This document shows positions 32,328 to 40,400 of a DNA stretch of 64,000 nt, one piece after another. Origin of the DNA: Nocardioides nematodiphilus (GTDB lineage: Bacteria > Actinomycetota > Actinomycetes > Propionibacteriales > Nocardioidaceae); contig NZ_JAIWOY010000010.1 in NCBI RefSeq assembly GCF_020216525.1, positions 1-64,000 on the forward strand. Direction: 5' to 3'. The position numbers were made by a program, and so were the translations under genes. Under the pieces are notes generated by a model. It had not been told where the DNA came from. It ran no database searches and saw only the letters and a list, made by a program, of their open reading frames with translations. Numbering within the stretch: the first letter of the stretch is position 1; the number at the start of each line of letters is the position of its first letter.

Positions 32328-32713
32328 CCCAGCGAGCCATGATCATCGACGACTCTCGAGCGATGCGCAGCATCCTGCGTCGCATCATCACCGGCCTCGA
32401 CTTCGAGACCGCCGAGGCCGGCCACGGCCAGGAGGCGCTCGATCTGATGGAGGCCGGCTTCGCGCCGGATCTGTGCCTCATCGACTGGAACATGCCCGTG
32501 ATGGACGGCTACACGTTCATCACCGAGGTCCGCAAGCGCCCCGAGTGGCGCAACGTGACGCTGATGATGGTCACCACCGAGTCCGAGCAGGGCCAGATCG
32601 TCAAGGCCCTCGCCGCCGGTGCCCACGAGTACGTCATCAAGCCGTTCACGCCTGACGCCATCGTCGAGAAGCTCGAGCTGCTCGGCCTCTCCGGAAAGGG
32701 AATCCCCGCATGA
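32324..32713 (+). CDS. cheY: CheY-like response regulator 1
   Basis: A 129-residue single-domain receiver. MIIDDSR holds the acidic pair, LIDWNMPVMDG the phosphoacceptor Asp, MMVTTE the signalling Thr and YVIKPFTPDA the conserved Lys. No output domain, so it acts by protein contact, probably at the flagellar switch (FliG/FliM). Overlaps cheR and the CheX-like gene by four bases each. Confidence 0.9.
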   Translation: MTQRAMIIDDSRAMRSILRRIITGLDFETAEAGHGQEALDLMEAGFAPDLCLIDWNMPVMDGYTFITEVRKRPEWRNVTLMMVTTESEQGQIVKALAAGAHEYVIKPFTPDAIVEKLELLGLSGKGIPA

Positions 32714-33168
32714 CCATCGCACCTGAGATGACCGACGTCCACGCGATCGTCGAGCAGGTCTGGAGCAGCTTCCTCGGTGACGAGGAGCCGCTGCTGCCCG
32801 CCTACGACGCCGACGGCCCGTTCGGCGCCGACGACGCCTGGTCCTCGGCGGTCAGCATCCACGGCGGCTGGACCGGCACGGTCACCATCGAGCTGTCGAA
32901 GAACCTGGCGTTCAGCCTCACCCGCCTGATGATGGCGATGGACGAGAGCGAGGCCCTCGACGACGCCGAGGTCGCCGACGCCGTCGGCGAGCTGGTCAAC
33001 ATGGTGGGCGGCAACATCAAGAGCCTCATGCCCGGCCCGTCCGCGCTCACCCTGCCGGTGGTCGCCGCCGGTCGCGCCGCGCACTCCAGTGACCTGCGCG
33101 AGGTCTCGCGCTTCGACGCCCGCTGGGCCGGCGAGCCGGTCCGCGTCAGCGTCCACAGCCCGTCCTGA
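32710..33168 (+). CDS. CheX-like CheY-P phosphatase
   Basis: A 152-residue protein of the CheC/CheX family. The key helix is DAVGELVNMVGGNIKSLM, containing the E-x-x-N phosphatase motif followed by G-x-x-K. One such helix is visible, as in CheX. It would speed CheY-P dephosphorylation and so end the signal. Start ATG overlaps the stop of cheY, an arrangement that fits a functional pair. The N-terminal 30 residues are acidic and may be flexible. Confidence 0.8.
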   Translation: MTIAPEMTDVHAIVEQVWSSFLGDEEPLLPAYDADGPFGADDAWSSAVSIHGGWTGTVTIELSKNLAFSLTRLMMAMDESEALDDAEVADAVGELVNMVGGNIKSLMPGPSALTLPVVAAGRAAHSSDLREVSRFDARWAGEPVRVSVHSPS

Positions 33169-33236
33169 GACACTCCCCCGAGAGCCACCGATCGGGCAAC
33201 CGTCTCACCCATAGCAACAAGAAGGTCGATCTACCC

Positions 33237-33599
33237 ATGTCGAAGATCCTCGTCGCTGACGACAGCAGAGTCATGCGCCAGATCGTGGTGCGCACCCTCC
33301 GCCAGGCCGGCTACGGCGGCCACGACATCGTCGAGGCCGAGAACGGCCGCGACTGCCTCGAGAAGGCGCTTGCGGAGAAGCCGGACCTGATCCTGTCGGA
33401 CTGGAACATGCCGGAGATGAACGGCATCGACTGCCTCGCCGCCCTGCGCGGCAGCGGCAGCACGATCCCGTTCGGCTTCGTCACCTCGGAGGGCTCCGAG
33501 GACATGCGCGCTCGCGCGAAGTCCACCGGCGCGCTGTTCCTCATCGCGAAGCCGTTCACCGCCGAGACGTTCCAAGAGCACCTCGCGGGTCTCATCTGA
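33237..33599 (+). CDS. CheY-like response regulator 2
   Basis: A second single-domain receiver, 120 residues: ILVADDSRVMRQ, phosphoacceptor in LILSDWNMPEMNG, FVTSEGS and LIAKPFTAETFQ. All phosphorylation residues are present. It shares the WNMPxM core with the first CheY but is otherwise different, so the two are not recent duplicates. GAAGG at 33221-33225 is 11 bases from ATG. The next gene begins within its stop codon (TGATG). Confidence 0.88.
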   Translation: MSKILVADDSRVMRQIVVRTLRQAGYGGHDIVEAENGRDCLEKALAEKPDLILSDWNMPEMNGIDCLAALRGSGSTIPFGFVTSEGSEDMRARAKSTGALFLIAKPFTAETFQEHLAGLI

Positions 33600-34081
33600 T
33601 GCCCACCCATCTCCCGGTTCCGAAGCAGATCCGCGACCTGTTCGCGGATCTGCTCGACCGTGACATCACCCTCACGCCGGCGGCACCCCAGGCGCCCGGG
33701 CCGAGCACTCCGACGACGGTCGCGGTCTTCGTCGACGACCAGCTGCGCATCAGTGCGGTGATGGTCCTCGACATCGAGCTCTCGGCCTACGCCGGCGCCG
33801 CCATCGGGCTGGTCCCGGTGGCCGGTGCCGACGAGTGCATCGAGGAGGGCGAGCTCACCGACGTCCTCAAGGCGAACCTCTTCGAGGTGTTGAACATCGC
33901 CTCCGCGATGTTCAACGTGCCCAACCACGACCACCTGCGGCTGCACGAGGTGCACCCGGCCGGCAAGACGCTCTCGCCGCAGGCGCGCGCGATGGCGCTC
34001 ACGCTCGGCCGGCGCGAGGACTTCCACGTCGACATCGCCGGCTACGGCGCCGGGCACGTCTCCGTCGTCCTCATGAACTAG
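33599..34081 (+). CDS. Possible CheX-like partner of CheY 2
   Basis: A 160-residue cytosolic protein. A helical N-terminus (PKQIRDLFADLLDRDITLTPA) is followed by alternating strands and a helix DVLKANLFEVLNIASAMFN. That helix resembles the E-x-x-N helix of CheX/CheC (E-V-L-N here), but the downstream G-x-x-K is missing. Together with its coupling to a CheY gene, this makes a divergent CheX/CheC-like protein plausible, not proven. The gene before it repeats the receiver-then-partner order of cheY-cheX. It ends just before a strong terminator. Confidence 0.5.
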   Translation: MPTHLPVPKQIRDLFADLLDRDITLTPAAPQAPGPSTPTTVAVFVDDQLRISAVMVLDIELSAYAGAAIGLVPVAGADECIEEGELTDVLKANLFEVLNIASAMFNVPNHDHLRLHEVHPAGKTLSPQARAMALTLGRREDFHVDIAGYGAGHVSVVLMN

Positions 34082-34114
34082 GGCCAGCACCGCTCCCGGA
34101 TCCACCGAAAGGTC

Positions 34115-34155
34115 GGCAGGCAGTAGTCCGTACGGACGACTGCCTGCCACTTTTC
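34115..34155 (+). terminator. Terminator after chemotaxis operon
   Basis: A long near-perfect palindrome at 34115-34148 (one internal mismatch, centre between 34131 and 34132) followed by ACTTTT. It separates the chemotaxis genes from the flagellar basal-body operon. Confidence 0.78.
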
Positions 34156-34176
34156 GCATTTAGGTGGCGGCCGCCT

Positions 34177-34204
34177 CTCAGGTGCCTGGCCGGATGGCCG
34201 AAGG
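34177..34204 (+). promoter_or_regulatory. Flagellar-sigma promoter of flgB operon
   Basis: CTCAGG, 14 bases, GCCGAAGG, between the terminator and flgB. It leaves a leader of about 70 bases before GTG 34282. Confidence 0.6.
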
Positions 34205-34281
34205 ACTAGGCGAGCAAGGACAGCTCAGCCCCCGCCGACGGATCGGCACATTCTCCAAGCACTCCCCGACTGGAGGCTCCC

Positions 34282-34647
34282 GTGTCCTTCGCCGTCTCCG
34301 ACGCCGTGTCCGAGGTGCTGCACGCAGCTCTCAACGGCCTCTCGACGCGCCAGAACGTCACGTCCAACAACCTCGCGAACATCGACACCCCGAACTTCCG
34401 GGCGACCAGTGTCGACTTCGAGACCTCGCTGCGCGAGGCGATCGGCGGCGGTGCCGTCGAGGACAACGTGCTGCCGACGCTGAACGTCCAGGAGACCCCC
34501 ACCGACACGCCGGTCGGGGCCAACGGGAACAACGTGGACCTCCGCAAGGAGCAGGTCGCGATGATCCAGACCCAGTACCAGTACCAGGTGCTCGGCCAGG
34601 CGATCGCCGCCCACTACCAGCTGACCCAGCAAGCGACGGTGATGTGA
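34282..34647 (+). CDS. flgB: Flagellar basal-body rod protein FlgB
   Basis: A 121-residue proximal rod protein. The N-terminal rod-family block LSTRQNVTSNNLANIDTPNFRA and the C-terminal QTQYQYQVLGQAIAAHYQ are both clear. GTG start with GGAGG at 34272-34276, five bases upstream. First gene of an operon that runs to fliI. Confidence 0.93.
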   Translation: MSFAVSDAVSEVLHAALNGLSTRQNVTSNNLANIDTPNFRATSVDFETSLREAIGGGAVEDNVLPTLNVQETPTDTPVGANGNNVDLRKEQVAMIQTQYQYQVLGQAIAAHYQLTQQATVM

Positions 34648-34649
34648 CG

Positions 34650-35042
34650 ATGAGCGCTTTCAACATGCTTCGGATCGCCAGCGAAGGCCTCGGCGCCCAC
34701 CAGGTCTGGCTCGACGCGATCGGCAACAACATCTCGAACGTGAACACGTACAAGCCCACCAGCGAGAACGCGTTCCAGGTCCAGTACCCGATCTTCCAGG
34801 CCGACTCCACCGGCGGCGTCCGCGTCACCGGCATCGCCGAGGGCGACCCGAACGGCCGGATGGTCTCGATGCCGGACAACCCGCTCGCCGACGCCAACGG
34901 CTACGTCCGCGCACCCGACGAGGACCTGTCGGCGCAGATGGGCGACCTGATCATGGCGCAGCGTGGCTTCCAGGCGTCGGTCTCGGTGACGAAGACCGCC
35001 CAGGACGTCTACCAGGCCGCTATCGCGATCGGACAGAAGTGA
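34650..35042 (+). CDS. flgC: Flagellar basal-body rod protein FlgC
   Basis: A 130-residue rod protein: GAHQVWLDAIGNNISNVNTYKPT at the start, PDNPLADANGYVRAPD and MGDLIMAQRGFQASVSV, the typical FlgC blocks. An in-frame GTG at 34644 overlaps the flgB stop; ATG 34650 gives the standard N-terminus and is chosen here, but the two cannot be told apart firmly. Confidence 0.92.
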   Translation: MSAFNMLRIASEGLGAHQVWLDAIGNNISNVNTYKPTSENAFQVQYPIFQADSTGGVRVTGIAEGDPNGRMVSMPDNPLADANGYVRAPDEDLSAQMGDLIMAQRGFQASVSVTKTAQDVYQAAIAIGQK

Positions 35043-35043
35043 T

Positions 35044-35532
35044 ATGAGCGTCTCCGGGATCGAGGCGATCGGTGGCGCCCTGGCAGCGATGCCGGCCACC
35101 CCCACCGCCGACTACCTGAGCGATGCCCAGGCCGCTGCGGCCGGCGGCGCCGGTGCCGCGAACGGTGCCAGCTTCGACGCGCTGCTCAACGCGGCCGGCG
35201 GATCGACGCCGACCGACGCGGTGCAGGCCACGGACACCGGATCGCAGGCGATCGCAGCCAGCCAGGCCCAGGGTCTGGCCGCGACCGCGCCGAGTGCCGG
35301 CTCCGGCTCCGGCGCTGAGTTCGGGTCGCTGCTCTCCCAGGGCGTCGACCGCCTCGAGGGCCTGCAGAACACCAGCTCCAACCTCTCCGTGCAGGCCGCT
35401 ACCGGTGACCTCAACGCGATCCACGACTACACGATCGCGGCCGCTGAGGCCTCGACCGCCACCCAGCTGACCGTCTCGCTGAAGAACGCTGCGGTGCAGT
35501 CGTTCCAGTCGATCATGAACATGCAGGTCTGA
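35044..35532 (+). CDS. fliE: Flagellar hook-basal body protein FliE (long form)
   Basis: FliE joins the MS ring to the rod. The C-terminal 75 residues are recognisable: DRLEGLQNTSSNLSVQAATGDLNAIHDYTIA and TQLTVSLKNAAVQSFQSIMNMQV. At 162 residues it is about 55 longer than most FliE proteins; the extra is an Ala/Gly/Thr-rich region around residues 30-90, probably disordered. It lies one base after flgC, so it is translationally close to it. Confidence 0.88.
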   Translation: MSVSGIEAIGGALAAMPATPTADYLSDAQAAAAGGAGAANGASFDALLNAAGGSTPTDAVQATDTGSQAIAASQAQGLAATAPSAGSGSGAEFGSLLSQGVDRLEGLQNTSSNLSVQAATGDLNAIHDYTIAAAEASTATQLTVSLKNAAVQSFQSIMNMQV

Positions 35533-35542
35533 GGCCGAAACC

Positions 35543-37141
35543 ATGCGCGAGAACCTGACCCAGTTGCTGGGCCGCTACCGGCGTGCCTTCAGCGAGTTCA
35601 GCAACGGCCAGAAGGCCGTCGCCATCGTCGGCTCCGGCGCCCTGCTGTTGGCCGCCTTCCTCGTCTTCCGGTGGGTGTCGGCGCCCTCGTACGCGCCGCT
35701 CTACACGAACCTGTCGGGCTCGGACGCCTCCGCGGTGATCGACGAGCTCAACAAGGAGGGCGTCGCCTACCAGCTCGGTGACGGCGGCGCGACGATCGAG
35801 GTGCCACAGAAGGAGGTCTACTCGACCCGCATCGCGCTGGCCGGCCAGGACCTCCCCGCCGGCAACAGCACCGACAGCGGCTACAGCCTGCTGGACAAGC
35901 AGAGCCTGTCGACCTCCGACTTCAAGGAGCAGACCGACTTCAAGCGCGCGATGGAGGGCGAGCTCGACAACACCCTCGAGGCGATCGACGGCGTGCAGAC
36001 CGCGGTCGTCCACCTCGCGATCCCGGAGAAGAAGGTCTTCTCCGACACCCAGGACCCGACCACCGCCTCCGTGCTGCTCTCGCTGAAGCCCGGCACCACG
36101 CTCAGCAGCGAGCAGGTCCAGGCGGTCGTCCACCTCGTCGCCGCGAGCATCGACGGCCTCGATCCCAACGACGTCACCGTCACCGACCAGCTCGGCAACG
36201 TCCTGACCACGCGCGACGACACCCCGGAGGGGATGGCCTCGACGCAGGCCGAGGCCACCGCCGCGTACAACGCCGGTGTGCAGAAGCAGATCCAGGACGC
36301 ACTGGACCCGGTCATCGGCGTCGGCAACGCGACCTACAGCGTCAACTCGGTCCTCAACTTCGACCAGCAGACAACCGACTCGCTGACGTACGGCAAGGAC
36401 AAGAACCCGCCGGCGCTCACCCAGAGCGCGAGCGAGGAGAACTACAAGGGGGCGGGCGCAGGCACCCAGGCCGGCGGCATCGTCGGTCCGGACGGCCAGA
36501 TGGACCCGACCACCACCGGTGGCGCGAACTCGACCTACAACAAGCGCGACTCGTCCTCGACCAACGCGGTCGACCAGACCCGCCAGAAGACCATCAAGGG
36601 CCCGGGCACGCTCGAGAGCCAGCACATCGGCGTCGTGCTCGACACCGCCGCCCTGGGCGCGATCTCGCCGGCGCAGGTCAAGACGCTGATCGCCAACGCC
36701 ATCGGCATCAACGCCGCCCGCGGGGACACGATCGACGTCACCACGATGCCGTTCAACCACGCTGCCGAGCAGGCCGCCCAGGCCCAGATCAAGGCCGCCC
36801 AGGCCGCTGCCGACCACGCCCAGCGGATGAAGCTGATCCGCGACGGTGGCATCGCCGGCGTGATCGCCCTGATCATCCTGCTCGCCTGGATCCGTGGTCG
36901 CCGCCGGGCCAAGGCCCGCGAGGACGCCACCTCGTACGTGGTCGAGCAGCTGCGCGCCGACGCCGCCGCCCGAGCCGCCGAGCTGGAGGAGCCGAACCCG
37001 GCCATCGCCGCCCTCGAGGCCGCTGCGGCCGCGGAGGACGAGCACGCCAAGTCGCTGCGCTCCGAGCTCAACCAGCTCGTGGACAGCCAGCCGGAAGACG
37101 TCGCCTCGCTGCTGCGCGGCTGGCTGGTGGAGCGTTCCTGA
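35543..37141 (+). CDS. fliF: Flagellar MS-ring protein FliF
   Basis: A 532-residue membrane ring protein. A transmembrane segment lies at about 28-48 (KAVAIVGSGALLLAAFLVFR), followed by the ring-building motif SGSDASAVIDELNKEGVAYQL and the FliF core (ASVLLSLKPGTTLSSEQVQAV). A second transmembrane span is at about 432-450 (GGIAGVIALIILLAWIRGRR). The cytoplasmic tail ends in SLRSELNQLVDSQPEDVASLLRGWL, the FliG-binding region. Its stop overlaps the ATG of a 32-codon ORF leading to fliG. Confidence 0.95.
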   Translation: MRENLTQLLGRYRRAFSEFSNGQKAVAIVGSGALLLAAFLVFRWVSAPSYAPLYTNLSGSDASAVIDELNKEGVAYQLGDGGATIEVPQKEVYSTRIALAGQDLPAGNSTDSGYSLLDKQSLSTSDFKEQTDFKRAMEGELDNTLEAIDGVQTAVVHLAIPEKKVFSDTQDPTTASVLLSLKPGTTLSSEQVQAVVHLVAASIDGLDPNDVTVTDQLGNVLTTRDDTPEGMASTQAEATAAYNAGVQKQIQDALDPVIGVGNATYSVNSVLNFDQQTTDSLTYGKDKNPPALTQSASEENYKGAGAGTQAGGIVGPDGQMDPTTTGGANSTYNKRDSSSTNAVDQTRQKTIKGPGTLESQHIGVVLDTAALGAISPAQVKTLIANAIGINAARGDTIDVTTMPFNHAAEQAAQAQIKAAQAAADHAQRMKLIRDGGIAGVIALIILLAWIRGRRRAKAREDATSYVVEQLRADAAARAAELEEPNPAIAALEAAAAAEDEHAKSLRSELNQLVDSQPEDVASLLRGWLVERS

Positions 37142-37239
37142 TGAGCGACCCTAGCCAGCGGACCATCCACCACCGCGTGCATCGAGCCTCATCGGCACCC
37201 GGAGCGCAGCGCCTTTCGAGCCGGGGAGTACGTCGATGA
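37141..37239 (+). CDS. 32-residue coupling ORF between fliF and fliG
   Basis: The ATG at 37141 overlaps the fliF stop (TGATG), and its TGA at 37237-37239 overlaps the fliG ATG at 37236 (ATGA). The 32 codons fill the whole gap of 94 bases. The peptide is basic (eight Arg, three His) and begins MSDPSQRTIHHRV. It may be a coupling device that carries ribosomes from fliF to fliG, or a real small protein; the exact fit at both ends argues against chance. It is too short for routine gene finders. Confidence 0.5.
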   Translation: MSDPSQRTIHHRVHRASSAPGAQRLSSRGVRR

Positions 37240-38276
37240 GTGTCATGACCATGGGCGGTGGCGCCAACAGCGCGATCGGACAGCTCGGCGTCCGCAAGGC
37301 CGCGATCGTGCTGATCCAGCTCGGCAAGGAACGTGCCGCGCAGGTGATGGAGCACCTCAGCGACGGCGAGGTCGAGACCATCTCGGCCGAGATCGCGCGC
37401 CTGGACCGGATCTCCTCCTCGGAGACCGACAGCGTGCTGACCGAGTTCCGGGACCTGATGTCGGCGCACGCCCACATCTCGCAGGGCGGCTTCGCCTTCG
37501 CCCAGTCGGTGCTGGAGCAGTCGCTGGGCCCGGAGCGGGCCCGCGAGATCATGGAGCGGCTGCACGCCGCCCACGTCCAGATGCCCTTCCAGTTCCTGCA
37601 CCGGGCCGACCCGGCCCAGCTGCGCGGCTTCATCGCCGACGAGCACCCGCAGGTGATCGCGCTGGTGCTGGCCCACATGACCCCGGACAAGGCCTCGCTG
37701 CTGATGTCGGGCCTCCCGTCCTACCAGCAGGCGATCGTCGCCCACCGGATCGCGGTGATGGACCAGACCAACCCCGACATCATCCGTACCGTCGAGTCGA
37801 TCCTGGAGCGCAAGCTCTCCTCGATGCTGCAGCCGGCCGAGATGTCCCGCGTCGGCGGCATCGAGTCCCTGGTCAACGTCATCAACCGCTCCGACCGCCC
37901 GACCGAGCGCTCCATCATCGACGGCCTCGAGGGCCTCGACCCGGACCTCGCCGACGAGGTCAAGAGCCGGATGTTCATGTTCGGCGACATCATCGGCCTC
38001 GACGACCGCTCGGTGCAGCAGGTGCTGCGCCAGGTCGACGCCGGCGACCTCGCGCTCGCCCTCAAGGGCGTCAGCGAGGCGGTCAAGACCAAGATCACCT
38101 CGAACCTCTCGGCGCGTGCCGCGGAGAACCTCATCGAGGAGGTCGAGCTGCTCGGCGCCGTCCGCCTCGCGCAGGTCGAGGAGGCCCAGCAGGCCGTCAT
38201 CCGTACCATCCGACAGCTCGAGGAGCAGGGCCAGATCATGGTCCGGCGCGGAAATGACGATGAGTTCGTCGTCTGA
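37236..38276 (+). CDS. fliG: Flagellar motor switch protein FliG
   Basis: A 346-residue rotor protein. N-terminal domain: RKAAIVLIQLGKERAAQVMEHLS. Middle domain: the E-H-P-Q motif in IADEHPQVIALVLAHM. The C-terminal torque domain has FMFGDIIGLDDRSVQQVLRQVD and the charged SNLSARAAENLIEEVE ridge that meets MotA. A GGGGAG at about 37223-37228 precedes ATG 37236. It overlaps both the coupling ORF and fliH. Confidence 0.96.
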   Translation: MSVMTMGGGANSAIGQLGVRKAAIVLIQLGKERAAQVMEHLSDGEVETISAEIARLDRISSSETDSVLTEFRDLMSAHAHISQGGFAFAQSVLEQSLGPERAREIMERLHAAHVQMPFQFLHRADPAQLRGFIADEHPQVIALVLAHMTPDKASLLMSGLPSYQQAIVAHRIAVMDQTNPDIIRTVESILERKLSSMLQPAEMSRVGGIESLVNVINRSDRPTERSIIDGLEGLDPDLADEVKSRMFMFGDIIGLDDRSVQQVLRQVDAGDLALALKGVSEAVKTKITSNLSARAAENLIEEVELLGAVRLAQVEEAQQAVIRTIRQLEEQGQIMVRRGNDDEFVV

Positions 38277-39036
38277 GGAGAGCCACGCGCGCGGCGCCCT
38301 GTTCGGGGGCGTCCCCGCCCACCCGTACGGCGGTCCCACCCTCGGGGCCAGCCACCAGGGTGCGCTCCTGCGCGGCGGCGAGCACGGCGAGGACGCGTAC
38401 GACGCGCTGGCCACCCCGGACCTGAAGCAGGGCACCGCGGACCGGCGCGGCGACTCGATGCTGCTCGCCACCGAGCTCGCCGACTCTCTGCTCGGCCAGG
38501 TCGCCGAGCAGGCCCGGGCCACCGCCCGGGCGCAGGGCTACTCGGTCGGCTGGGCCGAGGGCCGTCGGGCCGCGGCCGCCGAGGCTGCGCAGGTGGCGCA
38601 GGACATCGCCGAGCTCAACGCCGAGACCGAGGCGCATCGCGCCCAGGAGCATGAGGCGGCCGTCGCCGGTCTGGTGAAGGCCGCGAACGAGGTGCGCTCG
38701 CTGCTGCAGAGCCTCGCCACCCGCATCGAGGGACAGGCCAGCGGCCTGGCCTGGGAGCTCACCGCGGCGCTGATGGACCGCGAGGTCGCGGTCGCGGAGA
38801 GCTCCGACGTGGTCCGCCGCGTCCTCAAGGTCCTGCCCGACGCCGGTCTCGCGACCGTCCGGCTGCACCCCTCCGTCGTCACCGACCACGCCGTCGCGCA
38901 GCTGCGCGAGGCGGGGGTCACGCTCGTCGCCGACCCCTCGCTCAGCCGCGTCGACGCCCTCGTCGAGACCGACGGCAGCATCGCCGATCTCCGCATCTCC
39001 GAGGCGACCGAGCGGGTCCGCCAGGTCCTCTCGTGA
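38260..39036 (+). CDS. fliH: Flagellar assembly protein FliH
   Basis: A 258-residue regulator of the export ATPase FliI. A long disordered N-terminus leads to a coiled coil with repeated Ala/Glu/Gln residues (about 75-150) and a short C-terminal domain with LKVLPDAGLATVRLHPSVV and VDALVETDGSIADLRIS, the FliH/V-ATPase-E-like end. ATG 38260 has GGAA six bases upstream and overlaps the end of fliG by 17 bases; ATG 38254 is a possible alternative. Ends overlapping fliI by four bases. Confidence 0.85.
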   Translation: MSSSSEESHARGALFGGVPAHPYGGPTLGASHQGALLRGGEHGEDAYDALATPDLKQGTADRRGDSMLLATELADSLLGQVAEQARATARAQGYSVGWAEGRRAAAAEAAQVAQDIAELNAETEAHRAQEHEAAVAGLVKAANEVRSLLQSLATRIEGQASGLAWELTAALMDREVAVAESSDVVRRVLKVLPDAGLATVRLHPSVVTDHAVAQLREAGVTLVADPSLSRVDALVETDGSIADLRISEATERVRQVLS

Positions 39037-40358
39037 CGATGGCCGTCCTGACTCCGGAGCTGCGCGCGAAGGCCCTCGCTGCCGCGCTGCCGCGCACCCT
39101 CGGCACCGTCGTCGAGCTCGCCGGCCTCCACCTGCTCATCACCGGCCTCCCGCTCGCCTCCGGCGACCTCGTCGAGGTCCTCCGCAACACCCCCGGCGAG
39201 CGCGAGCTGCTCGCCGAGGTGGTCGCGCTGCGCCCCGAGGGCGCCGTCTGCCTGCCGCTGGGCCCGCTCAACGGCGTCCGGATCGGCGACCGCGTCCGGC
39301 ACACCGGAGGCCCGCTGCGCATCCAGGTCGGCGAGGCCCTGCGCGGGCGCGTGCTCGACGGCCTCGGCCGCCCGATCGACGACGGCCCTCCGCTGGACGG
39401 GCTCGGGCTCGAGTCGGTCAGCGTCGACGCCGACACTCCCAATGCGCTGAAGCGCCCGCTGATCAAGGAGCCGCTCGGGCTCGGCGTACGCGCCCTCGAC
39501 GCGCTCGTGCCGGTCGGCCGCGGCCAGCGCCTCGGCATCATGGCCGGCTCCGGCGTGGGCAAGTCCTCCCTGCTCTCGATGATCGCCCGCGGCACGGACG
39601 CGGAGATCTCGGTGATCGCGCTGGTCGGCGAGCGCGGCCGCGAGCTGCGCGAGTTCTTGGAGAACGACCTCGGACCCGAGGGCCTGGCCCGCTCGGTCGT
39701 GGTGGTGGCGACCTCGGACGCGCCCGCCGTCGAGCGCCTGCGCTCCGCCTTCGTGGCGACCCGGATCGCCGAGTGGTTCCGCGACTCCGGCAAGGACGTC
39801 GTGCTGATGATGGACTCGCTGACCCGCGTGGCCATGGCCCAGCGCGAGATCGGCCTCTCGGCCGGCGAGCCGCCCGCCACCCGCGGCTACCCGCCGTCGG
39901 TCTTCGGCCTCATGCCCCGCCTGCTCGAGCGCGCCGGCACCTCCCCGGAGGGCTCGATCACGGGCCTGTACACCGTGCTCGTCGAGGGCGACGACCTCCA
40001 GGACCCGATCGGCGACACCGCCCGGTCGATCCTCGACGGCCATGTCGTGCTCTCGCGCGAGCTCGCCACGTCCGGGCACTTCCCCTCCATCGACGTCCTC
40101 GAGTCGATCTCGCGACTCACCTCGGCGGTCTGCACCCCCGAGCAGAAGGAGGACGCCCGCTCCGTACGACGGATGCTGGCGGCGTATCGCAACGTCAAGG
40201 AGCTCGTGGAGATCGGCGCGTACGTCGCCGGCACCGACCCGGTCGCGGACGCGGCCATCGCCCGGATGTCGCACATCGAGGCCTTCCTGCAGCAGGCGAT
40301 GGACGAGTCCTCCCCCACCGATCGGACCTGGGCCGAGCTCGCCTCGATCGCCCGCTGA
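39033..40358 (+). CDS. fliI: Flagellum-specific export ATPase FliI
   Basis: A 441-residue ATPase that powers substrate entry into the flagellar type III export gate. Walker A is GSGVGKSS with Lys at residue 177, Walker B VVLMMDSLTR, and the ATP-synthase-like block VFGLMPRLLERAG follows. The C-terminus has EQKEDARSVRRMLAAYRNVKELVEIGAY. GTG start overlapping the fliH stop. No fliJ, fliK or flgD follows; the flagellar run ends here and a catabolic gene starts 43 bases later. Confidence 0.95.
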   Translation: MTMAVLTPELRAKALAAALPRTLGTVVELAGLHLLITGLPLASGDLVEVLRNTPGERELLAEVVALRPEGAVCLPLGPLNGVRIGDRVRHTGGPLRIQVGEALRGRVLDGLGRPIDDGPPLDGLGLESVSVDADTPNALKRPLIKEPLGLGVRALDALVPVGRGQRLGIMAGSGVGKSSLLSMIARGTDAEISVIALVGERGRELREFLENDLGPEGLARSVVVVATSDAPAVERLRSAFVATRIAEWFRDSGKDVVLMMDSLTRVAMAQREIGLSAGEPPATRGYPPSVFGLMPRLLERAGTSPEGSITGLYTVLVEGDDLQDPIGDTARSILDGHVVLSRELATSGHFPSIDVLESISRLTSAVCTPEQKEDARSVRRMLAAYRNVKELVEIGAYVAGTDPVADAAIARMSHIEAFLQQAMDESSPTDRTWAELASIAR

Positions 40359-40365
40359 TTCCTCT

Positions 40366-40381
40366 CGTTTGGATCCGAACG
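40366..40381. promoter_or_regulatory. Catabolic operator 1 (CGTTTGGATCCGAACG)
   Basis: Near-perfect 16-bp palindrome just upstream of a TAGCAT -10 box (40388-40393). A bound repressor would block the promoter of the amidotransferase gene. Confidence 0.75.
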
Positions 40382-40387
40382 AGCGGC

Positions 40388-40393
40388 TAGCAT
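40388..40393 (+). promoter_or_regulatory. -10 box (TAGCAT) of amidotransferase gene
   Basis: Fits TANNNT and is seven bases before ATG 40401, implying a leaderless transcript and favouring that ATG over the one at 40392, which lies within the box. Confidence 0.5.
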
Positions 40394-40400
40394 GAGGCGC

